A model generated the notes under the pieces. It searched no databases. It was not told the DNA's origin and saw only the letters and a list, made by a program, of their open reading frames with translations. Positions 26,986 to 34,550 of a DNA stretch of 64,000 bases are shown here, piece after piece (positions within the stretch are counted from its first letter, which is position 1; each line of letters starts with the position of its first letter). The stretch comes from Leeia aquatica (GTDB lineage Bacteria > Pseudomonadota > Gammaproteobacteria > Burkholderiales > Leeiaceae). The stretch covers positions 62,001 through 126,000 of the forward strand of contig NZ_JABAIM010000001.1 in NCBI RefSeq assembly GCF_012641365.1, read 5' to 3'. A program made the position numbers and the translations under genes.

Positions 26986-28017
26986 ATGGTGTATTCCCTG
27001 TTGCGTCCGCTGCTGTTCTCCCTGCCTGCCGAAACCGCCCACCAGTGTAGCCTGGGCATGCTGGATGCGCTGGAGTCCATGGGCTTTGGCAAAGTGCTGG
27101 CAGGGCATCCTCCCGCCAATCCGGTCAAGGTAATGGGTATCGACTTCCCCAATCCGGTGGGACTAGCGGCGGGGCTGGACAAAAATGGAGACCACATAGA
27201 CGGCCTTGCGGCGCTGGGCTTTGGCTTTCTGGAAATCGGTACGGTCACGCCTCGTCCGCAGGCGGGGAACCCCAAGCCGCGCCTGTTCCGTTTGCCCCGG
27301 GCACAGGGCATCATCAATCGCATGGGCTTCAATAACGAAGGTGTGGATGCGCTGCTGCAGAATGTGCAGCAGAGCCATTTCCGCGGGGTGCTGGGCATCA
27401 ATATCGGCAAGAACGCGGATACACCGATTGAAAAAGCCACTGACGATTACCTGATTGGCCTGACCAAGGTGTATCCCCACGCCAGCTATGTCACGGTGAA
27501 CATTTCGTCGCCGAACACCAAAAACCTCCGACAATTGCAGCAGGGCGATGAATTTTCGGCGCTGCTGGCGGCGCTGAAGAAAGCGCAGCTGCAGCTGGCG
27601 GATCGCCATGGCCGCTACGTTCCGATTGCGGTGAAGATTGCACCGGATCTGGAAATGCCCCAGCTGGTGGATATGGCAGAGTTGCTGGTCAAGCATCAGA
27701 TGGATGGGGTCATTGCCACCAACACCACCTTGTCTCGCATTGGCGTGGAGCATTTGCGACATGCGGGTGAAACAGGGGGCTTGTCGGGGGCACCGGTTCG
27801 TCGCAAGTCCACACAGGTGCTGCGCGAAATGGTCAAGCTGCTGGATGGGGCGATGCCGGTCATCGGTGTGGGCGGTATTTTCTCGGGCGACGATGTGCGT
27901 GAGAAGCTGGATGCCGGCGCCAGTCTGGTGCAGCTCTATAGTGGCTTGATCTACCGGGGGCCCGGGCTGGTGAAGGAAGCGGTCGAGGCTACCTTGAGTC
28001 CTCGCCGCCGGGGTTGA
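26986..28017 (+). CDS. pyrD: Dihydroorotate dehydrogenase (quinone), class 2
   Basis: A 343-residue membrane-associated flavoprotein that oxidises dihydroorotate with ubiquinone in pyrimidine synthesis. The N-terminal amphipathic helices ([16 protein letters not shown]) identify class 2. FMN and active-site segments are [51 protein letters not shown] (catalytic Ser), and [34 protein letters not shown]. Fifteen nt downstream begins the Rnf-like module, which may be co-transcribed. Confidence 0.97.
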   Translation: MVYSLLRPLLFSLPAETAHQCSLGMLDALESMGFGKVLAGHPPANPVKVMGIDFPNPVGLAAGLDKNGDHIDGLAALGFGFLEIGTVTPRPQAGNPKPRLFRLPRAQGIINRMGFNNEGVDALLQNVQQSHFRGVLGINIGKNADTPIEKATDDYLIGLTKVYPHASYVTVNISSPNTKNLRQLQQGDEFSALLAALKKAQLQLADRHGRYVPIAVKIAPDLEMPQLVDMAELLVKHQMDGVIATNTTLSRIGVEHLRHAGETGGLSGAPVRRKSTQVLREMVKLLDGAMPVIGVGGIFSGDDVREKLDAGASLVQLYSGLIYRGPGLVKEAVEATLSPRRRG

Positions 28018-28032
28018 TCCGGAGCCGTCTGT

Positions 28033-28599
28033 ATGTCTGTCTACCTGTGGCTGTGGTTACTGGCCGCCTGGGCCAATGTGTGGTGGTGGGAGCGGCATGC
28101 GCAGCATGAGCCGGCATCACATCTGCCAGAGGCAAGGGGCCTGCATGCGCTGGGCATGGCCGGTTTGCTGGCGATGGCCAACCTCACCGGCTGGCTATTG
28201 CGGCGTACCTCGCTGCCGCTGTCTGCCTGGCTGTGGTCCGGGCTCTTGTTGCTACTGGTACTGCTGATCGCTGGCCTGGGCTGGCGCATGCTTCGGCGTC
28301 ACCATCCTGCCCAGTATGCCGCGCTACGGCAGGACATGCCTTTCAAGCTGGCTTGCCTGCTATGGCTGGTGGTACCGCTGCTGATTGCCCCGCTAGGTAC
28401 ACTGTGGTGTACGGTGTTGCTGATTGGGGCGCTGGCGGGAGTCTGCTTCAACATGATGGTGCCGGTACTGCTACAGCTTCATCTGCGTTTGCCCACGGCA
28501 GAATTGCCTGCTGAAGTGCAAGGCTGGCCCATTCGGCTGCTGACGGTGTGGCTCAGCGGTCTGGCTTTGTCCGGCGTACTGCACGGGGTGCTGGCATGA
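28033..28599 (+). CDS. Degenerate RnfA/RnfE (NqrE)-like membrane protein
   Basis: A 188-residue protein of five or six hydrophobic helices. By eye the second half lines up with RnfA/Rsx[22 protein letters not shown] for TM2, [21 protein letters not shown] for the [21 protein letters not shown] region, then a GFSAAVGF-like segment, and [24 protein letters not shown] for the VPxPFRGxxIxLITAGLMSLAFMG signature. The N-terminal LGLCPFMG motif with the first cluster Cys is absent, while a Cys is kept at the second site (KLACLL). So the intramembrane [2Fe-2S] site of RnfA/E would be incomplete. The ATG of rnfB overlaps its stop. Confidence 0.6.
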   Translation: MSVYLWLWLLAAWANVWWWERHAQHEPASHLPEARGLHALGMAGLLAMANLTGWLLRRTSLPLSAWLWSGLLLLLVLLIAGLGWRMLRRHHPAQYAALRQDMPFKLACLLWLVVPLLIAPLGTLWCTVLLIGALAGVCFNMMVPVLLQLHLRLPTAELPAEVQGWPIRLLTVWLSGLALSGVLHGVLA

Positions 28600-29612
28600 T
28601 GGCGCAACTGTGGCTGGCGCTGCTGCCCCCCTTGCTGCTGCTCGCCCTGTTGCTGGTGTTGGTGATATGGGTCCGCCGTCTGCCCGCGGCGCCTTTGCCC
28701 TTGCTGGAGCAAATTGACGCGGTGCTGCCGCAGACGCAGTGTGGTCAATGCGGCTATCCCGGATGCCGCCCCTACGCGACAGCCCTGGTGGCCGGAGAGG
28801 CTGACATCAACCAGTGTCCTCCCGGTGGTCAGGAAGGGGTAGTTCAGATTGCTCGCTTGATGCAGGTTCCCGTCAAACCGCTGGACAGCAGCCGTGGCGA
28901 AACCAAGCCATTCCGGCTGGCGGTGATTGATGAGGCCAACTGTATTGGCTGTACCTTGTGCATCCAGGCCTGCCCGGTCGATGCCATCGTCGGTGCTGCG
29001 AAGCAGATGCATACTGTCCTGGCAGATGCCTGTACCGGGTGTGAGCTGTGCATCCCGCCATGTCCGACGGCCTGTATCGACATGGTGGCCCCGGCTGAAT
29101 TGCAGGCAGAAGCCGCTGTGCCACCGCCAGTAGTGGAGTTGGAACATCCTGAAGCGTCGCAACCGTGCATCCGTTGCGGTGCGTGCATTGAGGTTTGTCC
29201 TGCCGAACTGCAGCCCCAGGCACTATACTGGTTTACATCAAGGCAGCAAGAGGCGCTGGCCGAGCAGCATGGCCTCTTGAGCTGTACCGAGTGTGGTGAC
29301 TGCAATCGTGCCTGTCCGAGCCAGCTGCCTTTGGTACAGCAGTTTCGTGATACCCGTGCTCGACTCCAGCAACATCATGAGGCGCGGCAACGTGCGGATG
29401 CGGCACGGGAGCAGCATGCCTGGCATGTGGTGCGGCTGGCGCGTGACAAGCAGGAGCGGGCCGACCGTTTGGCGGCCAAGGCACCTGTGGTGCAGGAGGC
29501 AGAGGTGGAGCAGGTCAGTGATGAGGTCAAGGCACGTCAGGCGGCCATCGCTGCGGCCATGACACGGGCTCGCCAGCAGCTGGCCGCCCGGGATAATGGG
29601 GAGTCAACATGA
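28596..29612 (+). CDS. rnfB: RnfB fused to the C-terminal ferredoxin and tail region of RnfC
   Basis: A 338-residue protein. A TM anchor (residues ~5-26) is followed by the RnfB [4Fe-4S] motif Cys49/52/57/74 ([11 protein letters not shown]). A two-cluster ferredoxin domain follows ([12 protein letters not shown] from Cys116; [12 protein letters not shown]). Unlike standard RnfB it continues with [18 protein letters not shown] (from Cys191) and [22 protein letters not shown] (from Cys230), which match the ferredoxin section of RnfC. A charged coiled-coil tail ends [16 protein letters not shown], also an RnfC trait. About five [4Fe-4S] clusters are predicted. The RnfC NADH/FMN domain is missing. 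ATG 28596 (or 28599) overlaps the upstream stop. Confidence 0.85.
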   Translation: MMAQLWLALLPPLLLLALLLVLVIWVRRLPAAPLPLLEQIDAVLPQTQCGQCGYPGCRPYATALVAGEADINQCPPGGQEGVVQIARLMQVPVKPLDSSRGETKPFRLAVIDEANCIGCTLCIQACPVDAIVGAAKQMHTVLADACTGCELCIPPCPTACIDMVAPAELQAEAAVPPPVVELEHPEASQPCIRCGACIEVCPAELQPQALYWFTSRQQEALAEQHGLLSCTECGDCNRACPSQLPLVQQFRDTRARLQQHHEARQRADAAREQHAWHVVRLARDKQERADRLAAKAPVVQEAEVEQVSDEVKARQAAIAAAMTRARQQLAARDNGEST

Positions 29613-30109
29613 GTGAACCCAATCAGCTTGCTGCGGTGGTGCGGCAAGTGTTTCATGCCGTGCCGGAGCGAGGGGAGGGGCCGACGATGCGTGAGGCCGA
29701 TGTCATCCGGCAGCATGGTGAGGATAGCCCGCGACGGGAGTCTGCCAAGGCACTGGATAATGATCGGCGCTGGTGGCAGATTTCGGATGCGTCCTTCGAG
29801 CGCTACCCCGGGATTTTCCCCTGGCTGGATGATCAGGGCTTCCGCTACTACTTGCCGGCTTACCTGACCTGGACCCTGAAGTATCCGGACCGGGCGCAGA
29901 ATAGCGCCGTTACCCGCGCCTTGGTACAGGCGCTGCTGTTGCCGGTGCAGTGGGACAAGGTTGATGCCTGCAAGAAGCGCTTTGCCCTGTTTGACCTCAA
30001 GCAGGCGCACTGCATTGCCGACTGGCTGGACTGGCGCATTGCCGAGGGCGGACCTGAAGCTGAAGAAGCGCAGCTGGCGCTGGAGCGTTACTGGCAGGGG
30101 CGTCGCTAG
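29609..30109 (+). CDS. Uncharacterised protein (possibly DUF6714 family)
   Basis: A 166-residue soluble protein with no Cys cluster or membrane segment. The central part [38 protein letters not shown] is reminiscent of DUF6714 proteins, whose function is unknown; this assignment is from memory. Its ATG overlaps the rnfB stop (ATGA) and the RnfD-like gene starts 4 nt after its own stop, so it is embedded in the Rnf-like operon. No catalytic motif is apparent. Confidence 0.7.
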   Translation: MSEPNQLAAVVRQVFHAVPERGEGPTMREADVIRQHGEDSPRRESAKALDNDRRWWQISDASFERYPGIFPWLDDQGFRYYLPAYLTWTLKYPDRAQNSAVTRALVQALLLPVQWDKVDACKKRFALFDLKQAHCIADWLDWRIAEGGPEAEEAQLALERYWQGRR

Positions 30110-30113
30110 GCCG

Positions 30114-30929
30114 ATGATGAAATCTCCGCATTTCACCGGAGCCGCGAGCCGGGCACAGTGGATGTGCATGGCGTTGCTGCCTGCATTGTTGGTGCGTTGC
30201 ATACAGGGTGGTACAGTCCCGTTTCGAGCCGCCGTGCTGGCATGGGTAGCAGCGATGGCGGTCGATGCGCTGTGCCAGTTTTTGCGCCAGCAGGAGATCA
30301 AGCCAGGTCGTGATGCTGTCCTGACGGCCTGGATTGTCACCCTGAGCCTGCCGGTGGATAGCCCGGTCTGGCTGGCTGCTGCGGCGACGGTGCTGGCGGT
30401 GGGTATCGGACTTCACGCCTTTGGTGGCGGCGCCTTGGTGCTCTTCCATCCTGCTATGGTCGGCATCGCCTTGCTCTCGCTATGGCTACCGGGCTTACAG
30501 CAGTTTACCGTGCCGGTGTACGCCAATACGTGGAGCATGCTGTGGCCTGCCTTGGCCTTGACGGCGAGCGGCGTGGCTTTATGCTGGGCGCGCCTGATCC
30601 GCTGGCAATTGCCTGCGGCTTTCCTGCTTGCCGTGAGTGTGGTGCTGATCGGGGGCGGTTACACCCTGTCGTCGCTGCTATCAGTGTTGGTGCCGGTTGG
30701 ATTGCTGGCGGCATTTTTCATTGTGGCAGAGCCACAAACCAGCCCGATTTTGCCGCGCCCCGGCATGCTGTTTGGATTGCTGACCGGCGCACTGTATGGC
30801 TGGGCCGTGTTGCACTGTCAGCCCCGGCTGGCCGAAGTGGTGTTGCTGGGTAATCTGCTGGTGCCCTGGCTGGACCGCTGGGCGTTGACTGAGTACAGCC
30901 GCCGCCGCGAGCAGCGGCGGCTGTCCTGA
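30114..30929 (+). CDS. RnfD-like membrane protein lacking the FMN-binding loop
   Basis: A 271-residue protein of eight or more hydrophobic segments. RnfD landmarks are SPHFTGAASRAQWMCMALLPALL at the start, RDAVLTAWIVTLSLPVDSPVWLAAAATVLAVGIGLHAFGG, FHPAMVGIALL, CWARLIRWQLPAAFLLAV, AAFFIVAEPQTSPILPRPGMLFGLLTGALYGW and LLGNLLVPWLDRW. Between the fourth block and the RLIRWQ block, canonical RnfD has ~70 residues with the SGATPL Thr that carries covalent FMN; here that stretch is missing, accounting for the short length against ~350. RnfG and RnfE are not encoded in the window. Confidence 0.75.
   Translation: MMKSPHFTGAASRAQWMCMALLPALLVRCIQGGTVPFRAAVLAWVAAMAVDALCQFLRQQEIKPGRDAVLTAWIVTLSLPVDSPVWLAAAATVLAVGIGLHAFGGGALVLFHPAMVGIALLSLWLPGLQQFTVPVYANTWSMLWPALALTASGVALCWARLIRWQLPAAFLLAVSVVLIGGGYTLSSLLSVLVPVGLLAAFFIVAEPQTSPILPRPGMLFGLLTGALYGWAVLHCQPRLAEVVLLGNLLVPWLDRWALTEYSRRREQRRLS
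30895..30924. terminator. Strong hairpin at the convergent end of the Rnf-like operon
   Basis: Perfect 11-bp inverted repeat ACAGCCGCCGC (30895-30905) / GCGGCGGCTGT (30914-30924) inside the last codons of the RnfD-like gene. There is no T-run, so its role as terminator is uncertain. Confidence 0.4.
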
Positions 30930-30935
30930 TTCCGC

Positions 30936-31364
30936 TTAGCTGCAGCGCCCCACCACGGCAGCGGTGGCAATCAGCTCATCCAGCAGCTTCATGGCACTGC
31001 TGCCGCTCATGCTGAACGGGTCCAGCTCGGCGCGTGGTGCATATTTCAGCAGCAGGGAGGGGTTGACCCGCTCCAGATTGACTTGTCCCATGCTCCAGTT
31101 GAAGAAATGGCGCTCGGTGGTTTCCACATACTGCAGCAAGGTCACCTGGCTGTGTCGGGAATCGGCTGCAATGCGGTGATACAGGCTGGACACATCATCG
31201 CGGCTGCCTTCCAGCAGCTGCATGAAGACCCGGTCGGTATGGCACAACACGCCGGTAATGCCATGGCTGGCATTGCTTTTCCGGGCGGTGGTCATCAGTG
31301 ATTCCAGCAGCTCCCCGGTAATGGGTTGCTGCGCTCGGCTGGCATACAGCAGGCGGACAAGCAT
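30936..31364 (-). CDS. Short BLUF-domain blue-light photoreceptor
   Basis: A 142-residue protein: one BLUF domain of about 95 residues plus a short helical tail, with no output domain. Key photocycle residues are present at the right spacing: Tyr7, Asn31, Gln49 and the Trp90/Met92 pair (FFNWSMGQ). These correspond to AppA Tyr21, Asn45, Gln63, Trp104 and Met106. It should bind FAD and signal by protein contact. It lies 8 nt after folE on the same strand, so the pair is probably one unit. Its partner is unknown. Confidence 0.9.
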   Translation of the reverse strand: MLVRLLYASRAQQPITGELLESLMTTARKSNASHGITGVLCHTDRVFMQLLEGSRDDVSSLYHRIAADSRHSQVTLLQYVETTERHFFNWSMGQVNLERVNPSLLLKYAPRAELDPFSMSGSSAMKLLDELIATAAVVGRCS

Positions 31365-31372
31365 GGTGTGCC

Positions 31373-32089
31373 TCAGCTACGGTTCATCAGGGACAGGAAT
31401 TCACGGCGCAGGTTGGCATCTTTCAGGAACGAGCCGCGCATCACGCTATTGGTCATCTTGGAGGTATCGTCCTTGACGCCGCGCCAGTGCATGCAAAAGT
31501 GATCGGCCTCCATCACGATGGCCAGCCCATCCGGGTTCATCTTGTTCTGCAGCAGGTCAGCGACCTGGGTGATGGCTTCTTCCTGAATTTGTGGGCGCGA
31601 CATCACCCATTCCGCCAGACGGGCATATTTGGACAGGCCGATCAGATTGGAATGCTGGTTGGGCATCACCCCGATCCACAGTTTGCCGATGATCGGGCAC
31701 AAGTGATGTGAGCAGGCGCTGCGGACCTTGATCGGGCCGACGATCATCAGCTCGTTCAGATGCTCGGCATTGGGGAATTCCGTCACCGGGGGTTCCGCCA
31801 CGTAACGGCCACGGAACACCTCCTGCAGGTACATCTTGGCTACCCGGCGTGCGGTTTCCTGAGTATTGTGGTCGCTACGGGTGTCAATAACCAGGCTCTC
31901 CAGCACATCTTTCAGACGGGATTCCACTTCCTGCTGCAGTTGTTGCAGTTCACCTGGCTCAATAAAGCTGGCGATATTGTCATTGGCATGAAAGCGCTGG
32001 CCAGCGGCCAGAATGCGTTCACGGATACGGGTGGAAACCGGCTCGTCCAAGGGCGTTTCCGCATCGGCAAGACGGGTATGTGCATTCAT
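31373..32089 (-). CDS. folE: GTP cyclohydrolase I
   Basis: A 238-residue type IA enzyme converting GTP to dihydroneopterin triphosphate. It has the Zn and catalytic motif RSACSHHLCPIIGKLWIG, then GLSKYARLAEW, QVADLLQNKM and HFCMHWRGVKD with the second zinc-binding Cys. The N-terminal ~40 residues are longer than the catalytic core requires. The ATG at 32089 is preferred over the upstream GTG frame. It is followed by the BLUF gene, an unusual partner. Confidence 0.94.
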   Translation of the reverse strand: MNAHTRLADAETPLDEPVSTRIRERILAAGQRFHANDNIASFIEPGELQQLQQEVESRLKDVLESLVIDTRSDHNTQETARRVAKMYLQEVFRGRYVAEPPVTEFPNAEHLNELMIVGPIKVRSACSHHLCPIIGKLWIGVMPNQHSNLIGLSKYARLAEWVMSRPQIQEEAITQVADLLQNKMNPDGLAIVMEADHFCMHWRGVKDDTSKMTNSVMRGSFLKDANLRREFLSLMNRS

Positions 32090-32130
32090 TGCATATTCTT
32101 TCTTCGGGTGCGTGGCGCGTGCCATGCAAA

Positions 32131-32160
32131 GCGAAACCCCGGCGCCACAAGGGGCCGGGG
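32131..32160 (-). terminator. Possible terminator after the cysI-DUF934 unit
   Basis: CCCCGGC (32137-32143) / GCCGGGG (32154-32160), a 7-bp GC stem. On the minus strand it is followed by TTTCGCTTTG. It lies in the 145-bp gap between the DUF934 gene and folE. Confidence 0.5.
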
Positions 32161-32234
32161 TGGTTTTCAGAACGGAATGCTGTGATGCTGTAACAGTTGA
32201 CCGTTTTTGTCAACTATTCAGCGGGGAAGGGCGA

Positions 32235-32726
32235 TCAGGCGCGGCGGCGGAACAGGGGAACGGGCTGATCCAGTGCACTCTGATAGTGTTCGCTGAAGTC
32301 GGCCAGCCCCGCCAAAGCCTTGGCAGGGTCTTCACCCTCACGCAGCTGGAAGCTGTCAAAACCACAGCGACTCAGGTATTGCAGTTGATCGCGCAGAATA
32401 TCCCCGGTCGCACGCAGCTCACCTTGATAATGGTGGCGCTCACGCAGGAGTCGCGCCAAGGAGTACCCCCGCCCATCGGTGAATGCCGGGAAATGGATGG
32501 CAATCAGGCTGAAGTGGGGCAGGTCGGCCGCAAACTCGTCGGGCTCGGCATCCCCATCGACCAGCAAGCCAACCGGGTGCGCGTACGCCAGCCAGTGCTC
32601 ACGCTGGCTCAGCCAGACCGACAGCGGCACCAGCACCGGGCCATCGTAACCGGTGGCCGTTTCATCTGCGGCTGCGAGCTGCCAGTGATCCTCAACCAGC
32701 TGACCTTGTTTAATGAGCTTTGGCAT
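32235..32726 (-). CDS. DUF934 protein linked to sulfite reductase
   Basis: A 163-residue soluble protein. The DUF934 core is recognisable: VPLSVWLSQREHW near residue 35, IAIHFPAFTDGRGYSLARLLRERHHYQGELRATGDILRDQLQYLSRCGFDSFQLREGEDP. The family is found next to cysI in beta- and gammaproteobacteria and is thought to serve assimilatory sulfite reduction, perhaps as an electron-transfer or maturation partner; direct evidence is scant. It overlaps the cysI end by 17 bp. The true start is 32726, not the far upstream in-frame codon. Confidence 0.88.
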   Translation of the reverse strand: MPKLIKQGQLVEDHWQLAAADETATGYDGPVLVPLSVWLSQREHWLAYAHPVGLLVDGDAEPDEFAADLPHFSLIAIHFPAFTDGRGYSLARLLRERHHYQGELRATGDILRDQLQYLSRCGFDSFQLREGEDPAKALAGLADFSEHYQSALDQPVPLFRRRA

Positions 32727-34383
32727 AAACGCGCTCCTTGAAGGGGTCGATACCCACACGTTTGACGGTATCAATGAAGCGCTCCTCATCCTGGCGTTGA
32801 TCCAGATAGACACCCACGATCTTCTCGATGACGCCTGCGACCTCATCCTGGGCAAACGAAGGGCCGATGACCTTGCCAATGGCGGCCGGCGTACCATGCT
32901 TGTCGTAGCCCTGGTGGCCGCCCAGCGAGATCTGGTACCACTCGCTGCCGTTTTTGTCGACACCCAGAATGCCGATGTGGCCGACATGGTGATGTCCACA
33001 GGAGTTCATGCAACCGGAGATGTTGAGGTCCAGCTCGCCGACATCAAACAGATAATCGAGGTCTTCAAAGCGTTCGGCAATGGCTTCAGCAATCGGGATG
33101 GATTTGGCATTGGCCAGCGCGCAGAAATCACCACCCGGACAGGCAATCATATTGGTCAGCATGCCGATGTTGGGCGTCGCCAGGTTCAGCGCTCGCGCAC
33201 GTTGCCACAGGGCGTACAGGGCATGCTGGGGCACATCGGCCAAAATCAGGTTCTGCTCGTGGGATACCCGCAGTTCGCCAAAGCTGTAATCGTCCGCCAG
33301 GTCTGCGGCGGCTTCCATCTGTGCATCGGTCACGTCGCCCGGTGCGGTACCCAGGCGCTTGAGTGACAGGGTGACCGCAGCGTACCCCGCCTGCTTGTGC
33401 CCATGCACATTGCGTGAAGCCCAGCGGGCAAAGGCCGGGTCGGATTGCAGATGCTGCTGGTAGTCCGCATCGTCACTGGCAAAGGCCTGGTAGGCCGGTG
33501 GCTGGAAGTGCGCGGCAACACGGTCAAATTCGGCCTGGGTGAGCGTGGATGGGCCATCCTTGGTGTACTGCCACTCGTCCTCCACCATCTGCGCAAACAC
33601 CTCAGGGCCCAGTGCTTTGACCAGGATCTTGATACGGGCCTTGTATTTGTTGTCACGACGGCCATAGCGGTTATAGACACGCAGGATGGCATCGCAATAG
33701 GACAGCAGATGCTGCCACGGCAGGAAGGGCTTGATGATGCTGCCAATGATCGGAGTGCGGCCCAGACCACCACCGACAATCACCTGTGCGCCAATCTCAC
33801 CTTGCTCGTTGTGGATCAGATTGATACCGATATCGTGCACAAACACCGCAGCGCGGTCATGCGTGGCACCGTTCAGCGCCATCTTGAACTTGCGTGGCAG
33901 GTAGGCGAACTCGGGATGGAAGGTAAACCACTGTCGCATGATTTCCGCGTAGGGGCGTGGGTCAATCACCTCATCCTGGGCGACCCCGGCGAAATGATCG
34001 GAGGTGAAATTGCGTACGCAGTTGCCAGAGGTCTGGATGGCGTGCATCTGCACGGTGGCCAGCTCCGCCAGAATGTCCGGCACTTTGGCCAGCTCCGGCC
34101 AGTTGAACTGGATGTTCTGCCGGGTGGAGAAGTGCGCATAGCCACGATCGTAGCGCCGTGCAATATCCGCCAGCTTGCGCAGCTGCTGGCTACGCAAGTG
34201 ACCGTAGGGGATGGCAACCCGCAGCATGGGGGCGTGCCGCTGCACGTAGAGCCCGTTTTGCAGGCGCAACGGGCGGAAGTCGTCTTCACTCAGCTCACCC
34301 GCCAGAAAGCGACGGGTTTGATCGCGGAACTGGGTGACGCGTTCGTCGATGATCCGCTGGTCGATCTCATCATAGATATACAT
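32710..34383 (-). CDS. cysI: Siroheme nitrite/sulfite reductase hemoprotein (CysI-type)
   Basis: A 557-residue two-repeat siroheme/[4Fe-4S] reductase. Substrate and siroheme contacts appear in RGYAHFSTRQNIQFNW and QTSGNCVRNFTSDHFAG. Cluster cysteines are in MIACPGGDFCALANAKS and LDLNISGCMNSCGHHHVGHIG. With a DUF934 gene downstream it is most likely the assimilatory sulfite reductase (sulfite to sulfide, six electrons) rather than a nitrite reductase. No CysJ flavoprotein is adjacent. The ATG 34383 (MYIYDEIDQRI) is the family start. Confidence 0.92.
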   Translation of the reverse strand: MYIYDEIDQRIIDERVTQFRDQTRRFLAGELSEDDFRPLRLQNGLYVQRHAPMLRVAIPYGHLRSQQLRKLADIARRYDRGYAHFSTRQNIQFNWPELAKVPDILAELATVQMHAIQTSGNCVRNFTSDHFAGVAQDEVIDPRPYAEIMRQWFTFHPEFAYLPRKFKMALNGATHDRAAVFVHDIGINLIHNEQGEIGAQVIVGGGLGRTPIIGSIIKPFLPWQHLLSYCDAILRVYNRYGRRDNKYKARIKILVKALGPEVFAQMVEDEWQYTKDGPSTLTQAEFDRVAAHFQPPAYQAFASDDADYQQHLQSDPAFARWASRNVHGHKQAGYAAVTLSLKRLGTAPGDVTDAQMEAAADLADDYSFGELRVSHEQNLILADVPQHALYALWQRARALNLATPNIGMLTNMIACPGGDFCALANAKSIPIAEAIAERFEDLDYLFDVGELDLNISGCMNSCGHHHVGHIGILGVDKNGSEWYQISLGGHQGYDKHGTPAAIGKVIGPSFAQDEVAGVIEKIVGVYLDQRQDEERFIDTVKRVGIDPFKERVYAKAH

Positions 34384-34453
34384 GCAGCAAAGCCTTGTCC
34401 GGCAGGGGATGGGGGGACTATAACAAAGCTGGTTATGCAAAAAAAGAATGAAT

Positions 34454-34479
34454 AACCATATGTTAAGAACCATATGGTT
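34454..34479. promoter_or_regulatory. Repeated CATATG element upstream of cysI
   Basis: AACCATATG occurs twice, 14 bp apart, at 34454-34462 and 34468-34476. The second copy extends to a perfect palindrome AACCATATGGTT (34468-34479). It lies 70-96 bp before the cysI ATG in an AT-rich stretch, a position fitting a LysR-type activator such as CysB. No factor can be assigned from sequence alone. Confidence 0.45.
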
Positions 34480-34501
34480 TTATAGCGACTTGACCGAGGT
34501 C

Positions 34502-34536
34502 AAAAAAAACCGCCCACGCGAAGGTGGGCGGTTTTT
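34502..34536. terminator. Intrinsic terminator after acnA
   Basis: ACCGCCCAC (34509-34517) / GTGGGCGGT (34524-34532), with an A-run on the left and T-run on the right. It lies 14 nt past the acnA stop on the minus strand and could work in both directions. Confidence 0.88.
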
Positions 34537-34550
34537 CTACGCAATGCGCA

